From assembly GCF_003971255.1 (NCBI RefSeq), contig NZ_CP034660.1:1240001-1304000 (forward strand): DNA of 64,000 bases. The letters are read 5' to 3'. A model generated the notes under the pieces. That model saw only the letters and a list, made by a program, of their open reading frames with translations. It was not told the DNA's origin and did no database searches. This DNA comes from Colwellia sp. Arc7-635. GTDB lineage: Bacteria > Pseudomonadota > Gammaproteobacteria > Enterobacterales > Alteromonadaceae. Numbering within the stretch: the first letter of the stretch is position 1; each line of letters opens with the position of its first letter. Made by a program: the position numbers and the translations under genes. Positions 57,561 through 64,000 of the stretch are shown here, in pieces.

Positions 57561-57606
57561 TATACCCAAGCAATTTGAAGATGCACCTTCAAGTGGTTTG
57601 GGTATA
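57561..57606. mobile_element. 46-bp minimal remnant of the MITE-like repeat
   Basis: The two terminal repeats of the 266-bp element are joined directly: TATACCCAAGCAATTTGAAG plus ATGCA at the left and the inverse of TATACCCAAACCACTTGAAG at the right, with almost nothing in between. It forms an imperfect palindrome. It begins one base after the T-run of the aspS terminator and ends 33 bp before the ruvC start codon. Confidence 0.8.
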
Positions 57607-57639
57607 TATCAACATCACGCTTTTATAAGGCTTTTATTA

Positions 57640-58167
57640 GTGAGTATTATTTTAGGTATAGATCCAGGATCGCGACTGACCGGTTATGGTGTTATTAAAC
57701 AAAATGGTCGTAATTTTACCTATCTAGGCAGTGGTTGTATTAAAGCTATTGCAGCTGGCGATGATTTAGCATCACGCTTACAAACAATATTTGCTGGCGT
57801 TAGTGAGCTTATATTACAATTTCAGCCTGATATGTTTGCGATTGAACAAGTCTTTATGGCTAAAAACCCTGACTCAGCCCTAAAATTGGGACAGGCAAGG
57901 GGAGCGGCTATTGTCGCCGCAACTAATAATGGTTTAACGATTGCCGAGTATTCTGCAAGGCAAATTAAGCAATCGGTTGTTGGCACTGGCGCAGCAGATA
58001 AGGCTCAAGTACAACATATGGTGAAAACTATTTTGAAGTTACCTGGCACACCACAAGCTGATGCTGCCGATGCGCTTGCTGTTGCACTTTGTCACGCTCA
58101 TAGTCATGATTCTATAAGTAAATTATCAGGTCAGGCGAGTAAAACAGTAAGAGGACGCTTACGTTAA
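57640..58167 (+). CDS. ruvC: Holliday junction resolvase RuvC
   Basis: This 175-residue endonuclease cuts Holliday junctions. The RNase H-like fold gives [14 protein letters not shown] with the first catalytic aspartate, [23 protein letters not shown] with the glutamate, and [12 protein letters not shown] with the last acidic pair. The GTG at 57640 is the right start: AAGG at 57627-57630 is at proper spacing and relatives begin [10 protein letters not shown]. The frame stays open upstream through the repeat remnant, but that part is not coding. yebC, often upstream of ruvC, is absent. Confidence 0.96.
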   Translation: MSIILGIDPGSRLTGYGVIKQNGRNFTYLGSGCIKAIAAGDDLASRLQTIFAGVSELILQFQPDMFAIEQVFMAKNPDSALKLGQARGAAIVAATNNGLTIAEYSARQIKQSVVGTGAADKAQVQHMVKTILKLPGTPQADAADALAVALCHAHSHDSISKLSGQASKTVRGRLR

Positions 58168-58220
58168 ATAATATGACCTTGTATTAGTGAAAACAGTTAA
58201 ATATTTTATGGCTTAAACTT

Positions 58221-58240
58221 TACTGTATAAATATCTAGTG
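58221..58240 (+). promoter_or_regulatory. LexA-box-like site upstream of ruvA
   Basis: TACTGTATAAATATCTAGTG agrees with the E. coli SOS consensus TACTGTATATATATACAGTA at 16 of 20 positions. The left CTGT half is perfect and the right half is degraded (CTAG in place of ACAG). It lies 41 bp before the ruvA start. ruvAB is a known SOS operon in related bacteria. Confidence 0.5.
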
Positions 58241-58281
58241 GTATGGTGTCGTCATTATCATATTAAGTAAAAGGTTAAGCT

Positions 58282-58899
58282 GTGATTGGACGTTTACGTG
58301 GCATATTAATAGAAAAAATGGCCCCTGAAATTTTAATCGAATGTCATGGGGTTGGTTATGAAGTCACAATGCCAATGACCAGCATTTACGCGCTTGGAGA
58401 TGTTAACCAAGAAGCGACCTTATATACCCATTTCGTTGTTCGTGAAGATGCTCAATTACTTTATGGTTTTGCCAATAAAGTTGAGCGTAAACTTTTTCGT
58501 TTACTGATCAAAGTTAATGGTGTTGGGCCTAAGTTAGGCTTAGCTATTTTATCTGGCATGTCGGCTGATCAATTTGTGAGTTGTGTTATTCATGATGACT
58601 TAAGTACTATCGTAAAAATTCCAGGTGTTGGTAAAAAAACGGCTGAGCGTTTGTTAATCGAAATGCGTGATAGATTAAAAGATTGGCAAACAGACAGTAG
58701 TGATGCACTTTCGCATATGATGCCAACCGATGTTAAACAAGAAAATACTTTTGTTAGCGATAGCAAAGGTGATGCTATTAACGCTTTAGTGTCTTTAGGG
58801 TATAGTCAGCTTCAAGCCGATAAAGCCATTAAGTCTGTTTATGAGCAGGACAAAAGTAGTGAAGATCTCATTCGTCATGCACTAAAAGCAATGCTATAA
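58282..58899 (+). CDS. ruvA: Holliday junction branch migration protein RuvA
   Basis: This 205-residue DNA-binding subunit tetramerises on Holliday junctions and loads RuvB. The OB-fold N-terminus ([28 protein letters not shown]), two helix-hairpin-helix motifs ([19 protein letters not shown] and [23 protein letters not shown]) and the C-terminal RuvB-contact domain are present. The start is GTG at 58282, after AAAAGG. It is in the order ruvC-ruvA-ruvB with 114-134 bp gaps. Confidence 0.97.
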   Translation: MIGRLRGILIEKMAPEILIECHGVGYEVTMPMTSIYALGDVNQEATLYTHFVVREDAQLLYGFANKVERKLFRLLIKVNGVGPKLGLAILSGMSADQFVSCVIHDDLSTIVKIPGVGKKTAERLLIEMRDRLKDWQTDSSDALSHMMPTDVKQENTFVSDSKGDAINALVSLGYSQLQADKAIKSVYEQDKSSEDLIRHALKAML

Positions 58900-59033
58900 A
58901 GATAATTTAAGCGCATTCTAGTGATTAGCTAATCTTGATTACACAAATAAGTGATGATGAAATAGCATACTGATTCTGAAATAATGCGTAATATAATTTG
59001 GTGTACCAACCGTAATTTTCCAAAGAGTAATAC

Positions 59034-60038
59034 ATGATAGAAGCCGACCGATTAATTGAACCTATAGCTAGCCGTGAAGATGAAACGGTTGATCGCGCCA
59101 TTAGGCCAAAAATGCTCTCCGATTACACTGGGCAACAACATGTAAAGTCGCAAATGGAAATTTTTATTGCTGCTGCAATAAAACGAGCAGAGCCACTCGA
59201 TCATCTATTGATTTTTGGTCCTCCTGGTCTAGGTAAAACGACCTTAGCTAATATTGTAGCGAATGAAATGGGCGTTAGTATTCGTACTACTTCTGGTCCA
59301 GTATTAGAAAAAGCGGGTGATTTAGCCGCGCTACTAACAAACCTTGAAGAAAACGATGTTTTATTTATCGATGAAATACATCGTTTAAGCCCGGTTGTTG
59401 AAGAGATATTGTATCCTGCAATGGAAGATTATCAGCTAGATCTGATGATTGGTGAAGGCCCTGCTGCTCGCTCAATAAAACTCGACTTACCCCCTTTTAC
59501 TTTGATTGGTGCGACAACGCGTGCCGGCGCTTTAACATCACCTCTGCGAGATCGTTTTGGTATTGTGCAAAGGCTAGAGTTTTATAACACTAAAGAACTG
59601 ACTGAGATTGTGATGCGTTCAGCTCATTTTTTGAATCTAGAAATAGATCAAGAAGGGGCGTTTGAAGTCGCGAAACGTTCTCGTGGCACACCACGAATAG
59701 CTAATCGCTTATTACGTCGTGTTAGAGATTACGCTGATGTTAAAACTGACGGCATCGTGAGTAAATCAACGGCAGCAAGTGCATTAAATATGCTCGAAGT
59801 TGATAACGAAGGTTTCGATTTAATGGATAGAAAAGTGCTTGAAGCCATTATTGATAAGTTTAGCGGTGGTCCTGTCGGCTTAGACAATATAGCCGCAGCC
59901 ATAGGTGAAGAGCGTGAAACTATTGAAGATGTGATCGAGCCCTTTTTAATACAACAGGGTTTTTTACAACGCACACCAAGAGGTCGAATAGCCACTAATC
60001 GAGCTTATTTACATTTTGGCTTAGATTTTCCTGAATAG
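59034..60038 (+). CDS. ruvB: Holliday junction branch migration ATPase RuvB
   Basis: This 334-residue AAA+ motor drives branch migration. Walker A is [11 protein letters not shown] near 64-74, Walker B is LFIDEIHRL, sensor 1 is IGATTRAG and the arginine finger region [13 protein letters not shown] is present, plus the C-terminal winged helix ([18 protein letters not shown]). It is followed by a UUCG-loop terminator. Confidence 0.98.
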   Translation: MIEADRLIEPIASREDETVDRAIRPKMLSDYTGQQHVKSQMEIFIAAAIKRAEPLDHLLIFGPPGLGKTTLANIVANEMGVSIRTTSGPVLEKAGDLAALLTNLEENDVLFIDEIHRLSPVVEEILYPAMEDYQLDLMIGEGPAARSIKLDLPPFTLIGATTRAGALTSPLRDRFGIVQRLEFYNTKELTEIVMRSAHFLNLEIDQEGAFEVAKRSRGTPRIANRLLRRVRDYADVKTDGIVSKSTAASALNMLEVDNEGFDLMDRKVLEAIIDKFSGGPVGLDNIAAAIGEERETIEDVIEPFLIQQGFLQRTPRGRIATNRAYLHFGLDFPE

Positions 60039-60081
60039 CATCAGCATATCAGCATATCAGCTTTGCTCAGTCATCTTATTT

Positions 60082-60105
60082 AAAGCACCTTCGGGTGCTT
60101 TTTTT
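60082..60105 (+). terminator. ruvB terminator
   Basis: AAAGCACC-TTCG-GGTGCTTT followed by TTTT: an 8-bp stem with a stable UUCG loop (60082-60101). Confidence 0.95.
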
Positions 60106-60242
60106 ACATGTAGTTGTTTAACCTCTCATTAGTTTACTTTATATGGTATCGGAACTTTTAAGCTACATATATTCCATATTATTATTTAAACTTTATTCCT
60201 GATGATTGACCGAACAGGTTAGTTATTTGATGAATTTCAGGC

Positions 60243-60455
60243 AAAAAAAAGCCCACATAAAATATGCAGGCCAACTTAATAAGGTAAGTTGATAGAAGGA
60301 AATGAGGTTCCAAGAAATATGTGAGAAACAGGTAGCAACACCTATTTCAAGAATTAATGTGCTAAGCAGCATATTTGTTAGCAAAACAAAATTTATGCCC
60401 TAGCCCAGAAAACAAAGCGATTCTAATCGGATGAGTAGGGCAGAGCAAGTAAAAT
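60243..60455 (-). ncRNA. Candidate structured non-coding RNA (about 210 nt)
   Basis: No protein frame explains this gap, but the minus strand shows a chain of hairpins and a terminator. In transcript order: TGCCCT/AGGGCA around an inner CGATT/AATCG (about 60395-60441); GCTAA/TTAGC (about 60361-60382); GAAATAGGT/ACCTGTTTC (60326-60349), which pairs fully only as minus-strand RNA through a U-G pair; CAACTTA/TAAGTTG (60272-60291); and GCCTGCAT/ATGTGGGC (60251-60271) followed by eight T. A possible promoter is TTCGCA, 17 nt, TAATAT (-10 at 60462-60467). The family is not recognised; the 5' end is a guess. Confidence 0.5.
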
Positions 60456-60467
60456 AAATTTATATTA

Positions 60468-60951
60468 ATCATTAGAAAAACTAATGCGAACTGCAATGTA
60501 AATAATTATGCAAATTGGCTTCATAATTAACGTGAGTAAGGAATTGGTTCCCTAAATACTGGGTTGTTCGAGTCTACAGGGTATTAGTTAAATGAATAAA
60601 AATTTAATGGCTGCTTAACTAGACAAAAAATGGCTGTACAATCGCTGTGCGGTGTAAAAGGTAAAAGTAAAACAAAATGTGAGCTATTTATTAATTACAG
60701 CGCTTTATATTTAATTATATCGCATTTTTTTACTTGTGCTTACTTGTGCTTACTTGGGTTTAATTGGCTAATTAATTCAAAATTACTGTCGTCAAAGAGT
60801 GACAAACAGCCAAAGTAATCTAAAAGTAAGCAGGTGGACTAATTTATTGCACTAATTTTGATAAAGAAAGGGGCTTAGCCCTTGTCGGGTGCGAGCTTTA
60901 TCTATTAAGATAAGCACTTGAAGCCTTTTACTAAGATCGCTGAATAAATTG
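60468..60951. other. Rest of the ruvB-ybgC gap, with a 10-bp tandem repeat
   Basis: TACTTGTGCT is repeated at 60731-60740 and 60741-60750, followed by TACTTG. A small GGGC-TTA-GCCC hairpin is near 60871. A 62-codon frame (60630-60818) runs across the tandem repeat and is not convincing. The promoter for the ybgC-tol-pal operon must be within this region, but no clear -35/-10 pair was picked out. Confidence 0.4.
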
Positions 60952-61362
60952 ATGTCATTAAACAGTTTCCAACATACCGTTCGTGTTTATTATGAAGATA
61001 CCGATGCCGGTGGCATCGTTTATTATGCTAATTATTTGAAGTTTTTTGAACGTGCTCGCACAGAGTGGTTGCGTGCGCTTGGTATTAACCAATCAATATT
61101 TTTAGAACAAAACATTGGCTTTGTGGTCACAAAGGTAGCAATGGATAACAAGGCGTCAGCAAAGCTTGATGACTTGTTAACAATTACTACGACGATAAAG
61201 CAGTTAAAGTCTGCTAGTGTGATATTTTCACAGCAGCTTGTGAATCAAAACGAATTAACACTTTGCACTGTCGAGATTAAAGTCGCTTGTGTTGATTTTT
61301 CCACTGCTAAACCCTGTATTATCCCCAAAAGCATATTAGGAGCATTTAAACGTGTCAGCTGA
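60952..61362 (+). CDS. ybgC: Tol-Pal-associated acyl-CoA thioesterase YbgC
   Basis: This 136-residue hotdog-fold thioesterase is the usual first gene of the tol-pal operon. The [28 protein letters not shown] motif carries the catalytic aspartate. It acts on short acyl-CoA or acyl-ACP and is linked to phospholipid metabolism. ATG at 60952 is chosen over the adjacent TTG at 60949. It overlaps tolQ by 11 nt. Confidence 0.95.
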   Translation: MSLNSFQHTVRVYYEDTDAGGIVYYANYLKFFERARTEWLRALGINQSIFLEQNIGFVVTKVAMDNKASAKLDDLLTITTTIKQLKSASVIFSQQLVNQNELTLCTVEIKVACVDFSTAKPCIIPKSILGAFKRVS

Positions 61363-62035
61363 ACTCTCATTTTTTGATTTATTTTTACAAGCCAGTTTAT
61401 TAGTTAAATTGGTGATGTTGACGTTGTTAGGCTTTTCTATTGCCTGCTGGACCATGATTTTTCAGCGTCGTAAAGTGCTACTGGCAGCTCAAACGCAGTT
61501 AAAAGACTTTGAGGATAAATTTTGGAGTGGTGCTGATTTGAGCAAACTTTATAGCGAAGTGTCAGCTAAAGATCATGTTGATGGTATCGAAAACTTATTC
61601 GTTTCTGGTTTTCGTGAATTTGCCCGTTTACGCAAAAGCCATGCTTATGCTCCACAAGTGATTGTTGATGGAACACACAGAGCAATGCGCGTTGCGTTAT
61701 CACGAGAAGTTGACAATTTAGAAACACATTTGCCTTTTATGGCGACAGTAGGCTCAATTAGTCCTTATATTGGTTTGTTTGGTACGGTTTGGGGCATCAT
61801 GAATTCATTTATTGCCTTAGGCGCGGTAGAGCAAGCAACACTTGCTATGGTTGCTCCAGGTATTGCTGAAGCACTTATTGCTACGGCTATGGGCTTATTC
61901 GCTGCTATTCCTGCGGTAATGGCATTCAATCGTTTTAGTCATAATGTTGAAAAACTCGAAAATAGCTATGGTAATTTTATGGATGAGTTTTCAAGTATTT
62001 TACAGAGACAAACTGCGACAGAACAACACAGCTAA
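61352..62035 (+). CDS. tolQ: Tol-Pal system protein TolQ
   Basis: This 227-residue inner-membrane protein forms the proton-driven motor with TolR. Three membrane segments are visible (about 15-37, 130-155, 165-190), with [21 protein letters not shown] and [23 protein letters not shown] in the MotA/TolQ/ExbB pore region. The start is GTG at 61352 inside the ybgC end, with AGGAGC at 61338-61343. The motor helps outer-membrane constriction at division. Confidence 0.97.
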   Translation: MSAELSFFDLFLQASLLVKLVMLTLLGFSIACWTMIFQRRKVLLAAQTQLKDFEDKFWSGADLSKLYSEVSAKDHVDGIENLFVSGFREFARLRKSHAYAPQVIVDGTHRAMRVALSREVDNLETHLPFMATVGSISPYIGLFGTVWGIMNSFIALGAVEQATLAMVAPGIAEALIATAMGLFAAIPAVMAFNRFSHNVEKLENSYGNFMDEFSSILQRQTATEQHS

Positions 62036-62049
62036 GGTAGATAATAACT

Positions 62050-62478
62050 ATGTATAATCGAGTTAGGCGCCGTAAGGTAGCTGAGATAAATGTAGTGCCT
62101 TATATTGATGTTATGTTGGTGTTGTTGATCATTTTTATGGTGACGGCACCTTTAATAACCCAAGGCGTTAAAGTAGATCTGCCGCAAGCTGATGCAGAGC
62201 CTCTTAGTAAGGATATGAAACCACCATTAGTGGCTTCAGTTGATGCACAAGGTAATTACTATTTAGCCGTTGGCGATAGTAAAAATGAACCCATGTCGGC
62301 TGAACAGGTAGCTGTTTTGGTTGCTGAGCATTTAAAGAAAGCCCCTGATACCCCTGTGGTGGTTAATGGTGATGGTGCAGTTTCTTATGATGCTGTTATT
62401 CAATTAATGGTAATGCTACAAAAAAAGGCAGGAGTACCGTCTGTAGGCTTAATGACTGATACCCCGGAGAGTAAGTAG
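62050..62478 (+). CDS. tolR: Tol-Pal system protein TolR
   Basis: This 142-residue protein has one N-terminal membrane helix with the proton-path aspartate in VVPYIDVMLVLLIIFMVTAPL (D near 20) and a periplasmic ExbD/TolR domain. It works with TolQ. It starts 14 bp after tolQ and its stop overlaps the tolA start by one base. Confidence 0.97.
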   Translation: MYNRVRRRKVAEINVVPYIDVMLVLLIIFMVTAPLITQGVKVDLPQADAEPLSKDMKPPLVASVDAQGNYYLAVGDSKNEPMSAEQVAVLVAEHLKKAPDTPVVVNGDGAVSYDAVIQLMVMLQKKAGVPSVGLMTDTPESK

Positions 62479-63395
62479 TGTCGTCGAAGTATTCGTTACC
62501 CTTAGTGTTGAGCTTTACCATTCACATAGTGTTGGCAGGCATTCTGTTACTAGGCGATTTCTCATCGCCACCAAAACCGACGCCAACGTCAGTGCAAATG
62601 GAACCTATTCAAGCTGTTATAGTTGAAAAAAGTAAAGTAGAGGCACAAATTAATAAGATTAAAAAGCAAAAGGCTGATGACGCTAAAAAGCTTAAGGATC
62701 TTGAACAAAGTATTGCCGCAGCGAAAGCGAAACGATTAAACGAGGCGAAGCGAGTCAAGGAGCTTGAGCGTCAACGTAAGAAAAAAGCACGAGAAAAAAA
62801 GGCTGCTGATATTGCTTCTAAAAAAGCTAAGGCTAAAGCAAATGCTGCTGACAAAATACGTAAGCAAAAAGAACGTGAGAAAAAGCAAGCAGATGAAGCC
62901 GCCGCAGCTGACGCGAAAGCTAAACGTATAAAAGAAGAAAATGACGCTAAAAAAGCCGCCAAAAAAGCTGAAGACTTACGTAAAAAGAAAGCTGCAGAGC
63001 TTAAACGTAAAGAACAAGAAGCACGTGAACGTGCAGCACAGCAAAAACTATTAGAGCAGCAAATGGCTGAAGATATGGCGAATCGTCAACAAGCACGTCG
63101 ACAACAAATGATGACAGAAATTGGTCGTTTTACGGCATTAATTACGCAAACCATCAAACGTAACTTGATTACAGATCGTAGTACGATGGAAGGTAAATCT
63201 TGTAAATTGACCATAAGTCTAGCACCATCAGGCTTTGTCACTAATGTCGTTACTGGGCAAGGTAATCGAATCGTTTGTGAAGCGGCTAAAACTGCGGTAT
63301 ATAAAGCGGGTACTTTACCGGTATCTAAAGACCCTGAAATATTTCGAGAAATGAGAACAATCAGTTTAACCGTAGCACCTGACAAATTTAATTAA
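62478..63395 (+). CDS. tolA: Tol-Pal system protein TolA
   Basis: This 305-residue protein spans the periplasm. It has one N-terminal membrane helix ([20 protein letters not shown]), a long Lys/Ala/Glu-rich helical stalk (about 48-210) and a C-terminal domain with a disulfide pair ([10 protein letters not shown] and [10 protein letters not shown]) that contacts TolB/Pal. The start is GTG at 62478, overlapping the tolR stop. The stalk is compositionally biased. Confidence 0.95.
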   Translation: MSSKYSLPLVLSFTIHIVLAGILLLGDFSSPPKPTPTSVQMEPIQAVIVEKSKVEAQINKIKKQKADDAKKLKDLEQSIAAAKAKRLNEAKRVKELERQRKKKAREKKAADIASKKAKAKANAADKIRKQKEREKKQADEAAAADAKAKRIKEENDAKKAAKKAEDLRKKKAAELKRKEQEARERAAQQKLLEQQMAEDMANRQQARRQQMMTEIGRFTALITQTIKRNLITDRSTMEGKSCKLTISLAPSGFVTNVVTGQGNRIVCEAAKTAVYKAGTLPVSKDPEIFREMRTISLTVAPDKFN

Positions 63396-63426
63396 GTTTT
63401 TATCTATTAGGAAAATAAGCATCTCT

Positions 63427-64000
63427 ATGAAAAAAGTAACTTTAATTTTACTACTCTTTATTGCCATTCTTTCAAAACCAGCAATGGCAACGCTAGAAAT
63501 TGTTATCACTGAAGGTGTTGATAGTGCACGACCAATTGCAGTGATCCCGTTTAAATGGGTTGGTACGGGAGTCATGCCAGAGCGTTTGTCAAAAGTGATT
63601 AGCGATGATTTACTGCGCAGTGGTAAGTTTAGCCCTATTAATTCATCACGCTTTCCTCAGTCTCCAAACGCTGACAGTGAAATTGATTATTCGGCTTGGG
63701 CGAGTGAAGGCGTTGAAGCGGTTGTTATAGGTGAAGTGAGCGAAACATCAATTGGACGTTATCAAGTTAAATATCAACTTGTTGATGTTATTCGTGGGCA
63801 AGTTACTGGTGGCGAAACGCAAATGCTAAGTAATGGTGAACTGGTTCGCGCTTCAGATCATATTCTCGACGAGAGTACCGTTGAAATTGGTGCTGACCAA
63901 TTTCGCCGTTATGCTCACCGTATTAGTGACGTTGTTTATGAAAAACTTACCGGTACTCGTGGAGCATTTCTAACTAAAATTGCTTATGTGATTGTGCGTG
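63427..64000 (+). CDS. tolB: Tol-Pal system protein TolB (N-terminal part, cut by window end)
   Basis: The frame opens with ATG at 63427 and stays open to the last base, giving about 191 residues. A signal peptide ([18 protein letters not shown]) is followed by [22 protein letters not shown], then the N-terminal TolB domain ([57 protein letters not shown]). The beta-propeller would follow outside the window. It starts 31 bp after tolA; pal is expected downstream. Confidence 0.95.
   Translation, partial: MKKVTLILLLFIAILSKPAMATLEIVITEGVDSARPIAVIPFKWVGTGVMPERLSKVISDDLLRSGKFSPINSSRFPQSPNADSEIDYSAWASEGVEAVVIGEVSETSIGRYQVKYQLVDVIRGQVTGGETQMLSNGELVRASDHILDESTVEIGADQFRRYAHRISDVVYEKLTGTRGAFLTKIAYVIVR

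Noticed and set aside
57547-57639. Upstream in-frame extension of ruvC
   Set aside because: It reads through the aspS terminator and the 46-bp repeat. The GTG at 57640 has a proper ribosome site and matches the family start.
60243-60455. Identity of the candidate RNA with 6S RNA, RNase P RNA, tmRNA or Spot 42
   Set aside because: Conserved blocks of these RNAs are missing, so it is left without a family name.
60541-60600. A T-loop-like GTTCGAGTC sequence suggesting a tRNA
   Set aside because: No acceptor, D or anticodon stems could be built around it.
60630-60818. A 62-codon frame in the ruvB-ybgC gap
   Set aside because: It runs across a 10-bp tandem repeat, has no ribosome site and resembles no family.

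Overview
The window looks like chromosome of a marine gammaproteobacterium of the order Alteromonadales, most like Colwelliaceae (Colwellia or Thalassotalea type). This rests on AT-rich composition, on conserved gene neighbourhoods (fur/fldA/ybfE/ybfF/seqA/pgm, aspS-ruvC-ruvA-ruvB-ybgC-tolQRAB, cmoA-cmoB), and on typical marine accessory functions (alginate use, TonB-dependent receptor, CHASE and GGDEF signalling). The taxonomic call is an inference from sequence style and synteny, not from a search. No phage, plasmid, integron or CRISPR array was seen.

Layout. 1-4.3 kb: end of an alginate-use operon: PL17 alginate lyase (cut by the window edge), kdgF, an MFS uronate transporter, kdgK and eda. 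It turns alginate-derived uronates into pyruvate and glyceraldehyde-3-phosphate. 4.8-8.7 kb: proline synthesis, with proC and proA on the minus strand diverging from proB. 9-11.7 kb: an orphan solute-binding protein, then a TetR regulator with a large inverted-repeat operator and an overlapping quinone-oxidoreductase-like gene. 12-13.3 kb: FMN riboswitch and ribB. 13.5-17.8 kb: LuxR-type response regulator, TonB-dependent receptor and PHB-depolymerase-like esterase. 18-21.3 kb: small proteins, katA, fur. 21.5-24.8 kb: a DUF4442 thioesterase-like gene, an S9 peptidase and a GNAT enzyme, inserted between fur and fldA compared with the E. coli order. 24.9-29.6 kb: fldA, ybfE, DUF2788, ybfF, then seqA and pgm. 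29.7-35.6 kb: rlmF, recX, an unlisted 59-residue membrane protein, a LysR/dadA divergent pair, and astE with an ArgR-like box. 36-39.7 kb: branched-chain 2-oxoacid dehydrogenase E1a-E1b-E2. 40-46 kb: hypothetical protein, Hanks-type kinase plus VOC protein, CHASE histidine kinase plus receiver-only regulator. 46.5-49.4 kb: dGTPase-like, patatin-like and hemerythrin genes in one direction. 49.9-55.5 kb: a second orphan solute-binding protein, cmoAB, and a diguanylate cyclase with three periplasmic solute-binding domains. 55.7-64 kb: aspS, ruvCAB, ybgC, tolQRA and the start of tolB.

Non-coding highlights. A 266-bp MITE-like element is present in two almost identical copies of opposite orientation (4520-4785 and 46085-46350; I count two differences). 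A 46-bp end-to-end remnant lies between aspS and ruvC (57561-57606). The 0.9-kb gap between ruvB and ybgC carries a candidate structured RNA on the minus strand (about 60243-60455) ending in a hairpin and U-run. Other points are a 30-bp direct repeat after the E2 gene, a 225-bp segment with inverted ends at 49.5 kb, several intergenic tandem repeats of 10-13 bp, and likely TetR, ArgR, Fur and LexA sites.

Most of the window is ordinary core genome. The best candidates for something undescribed are the putative RNA at 60.3 kb, the repeat family, the triple-sensor cyclase, and the kinase/VOC and dGTPase/patatin pairs.
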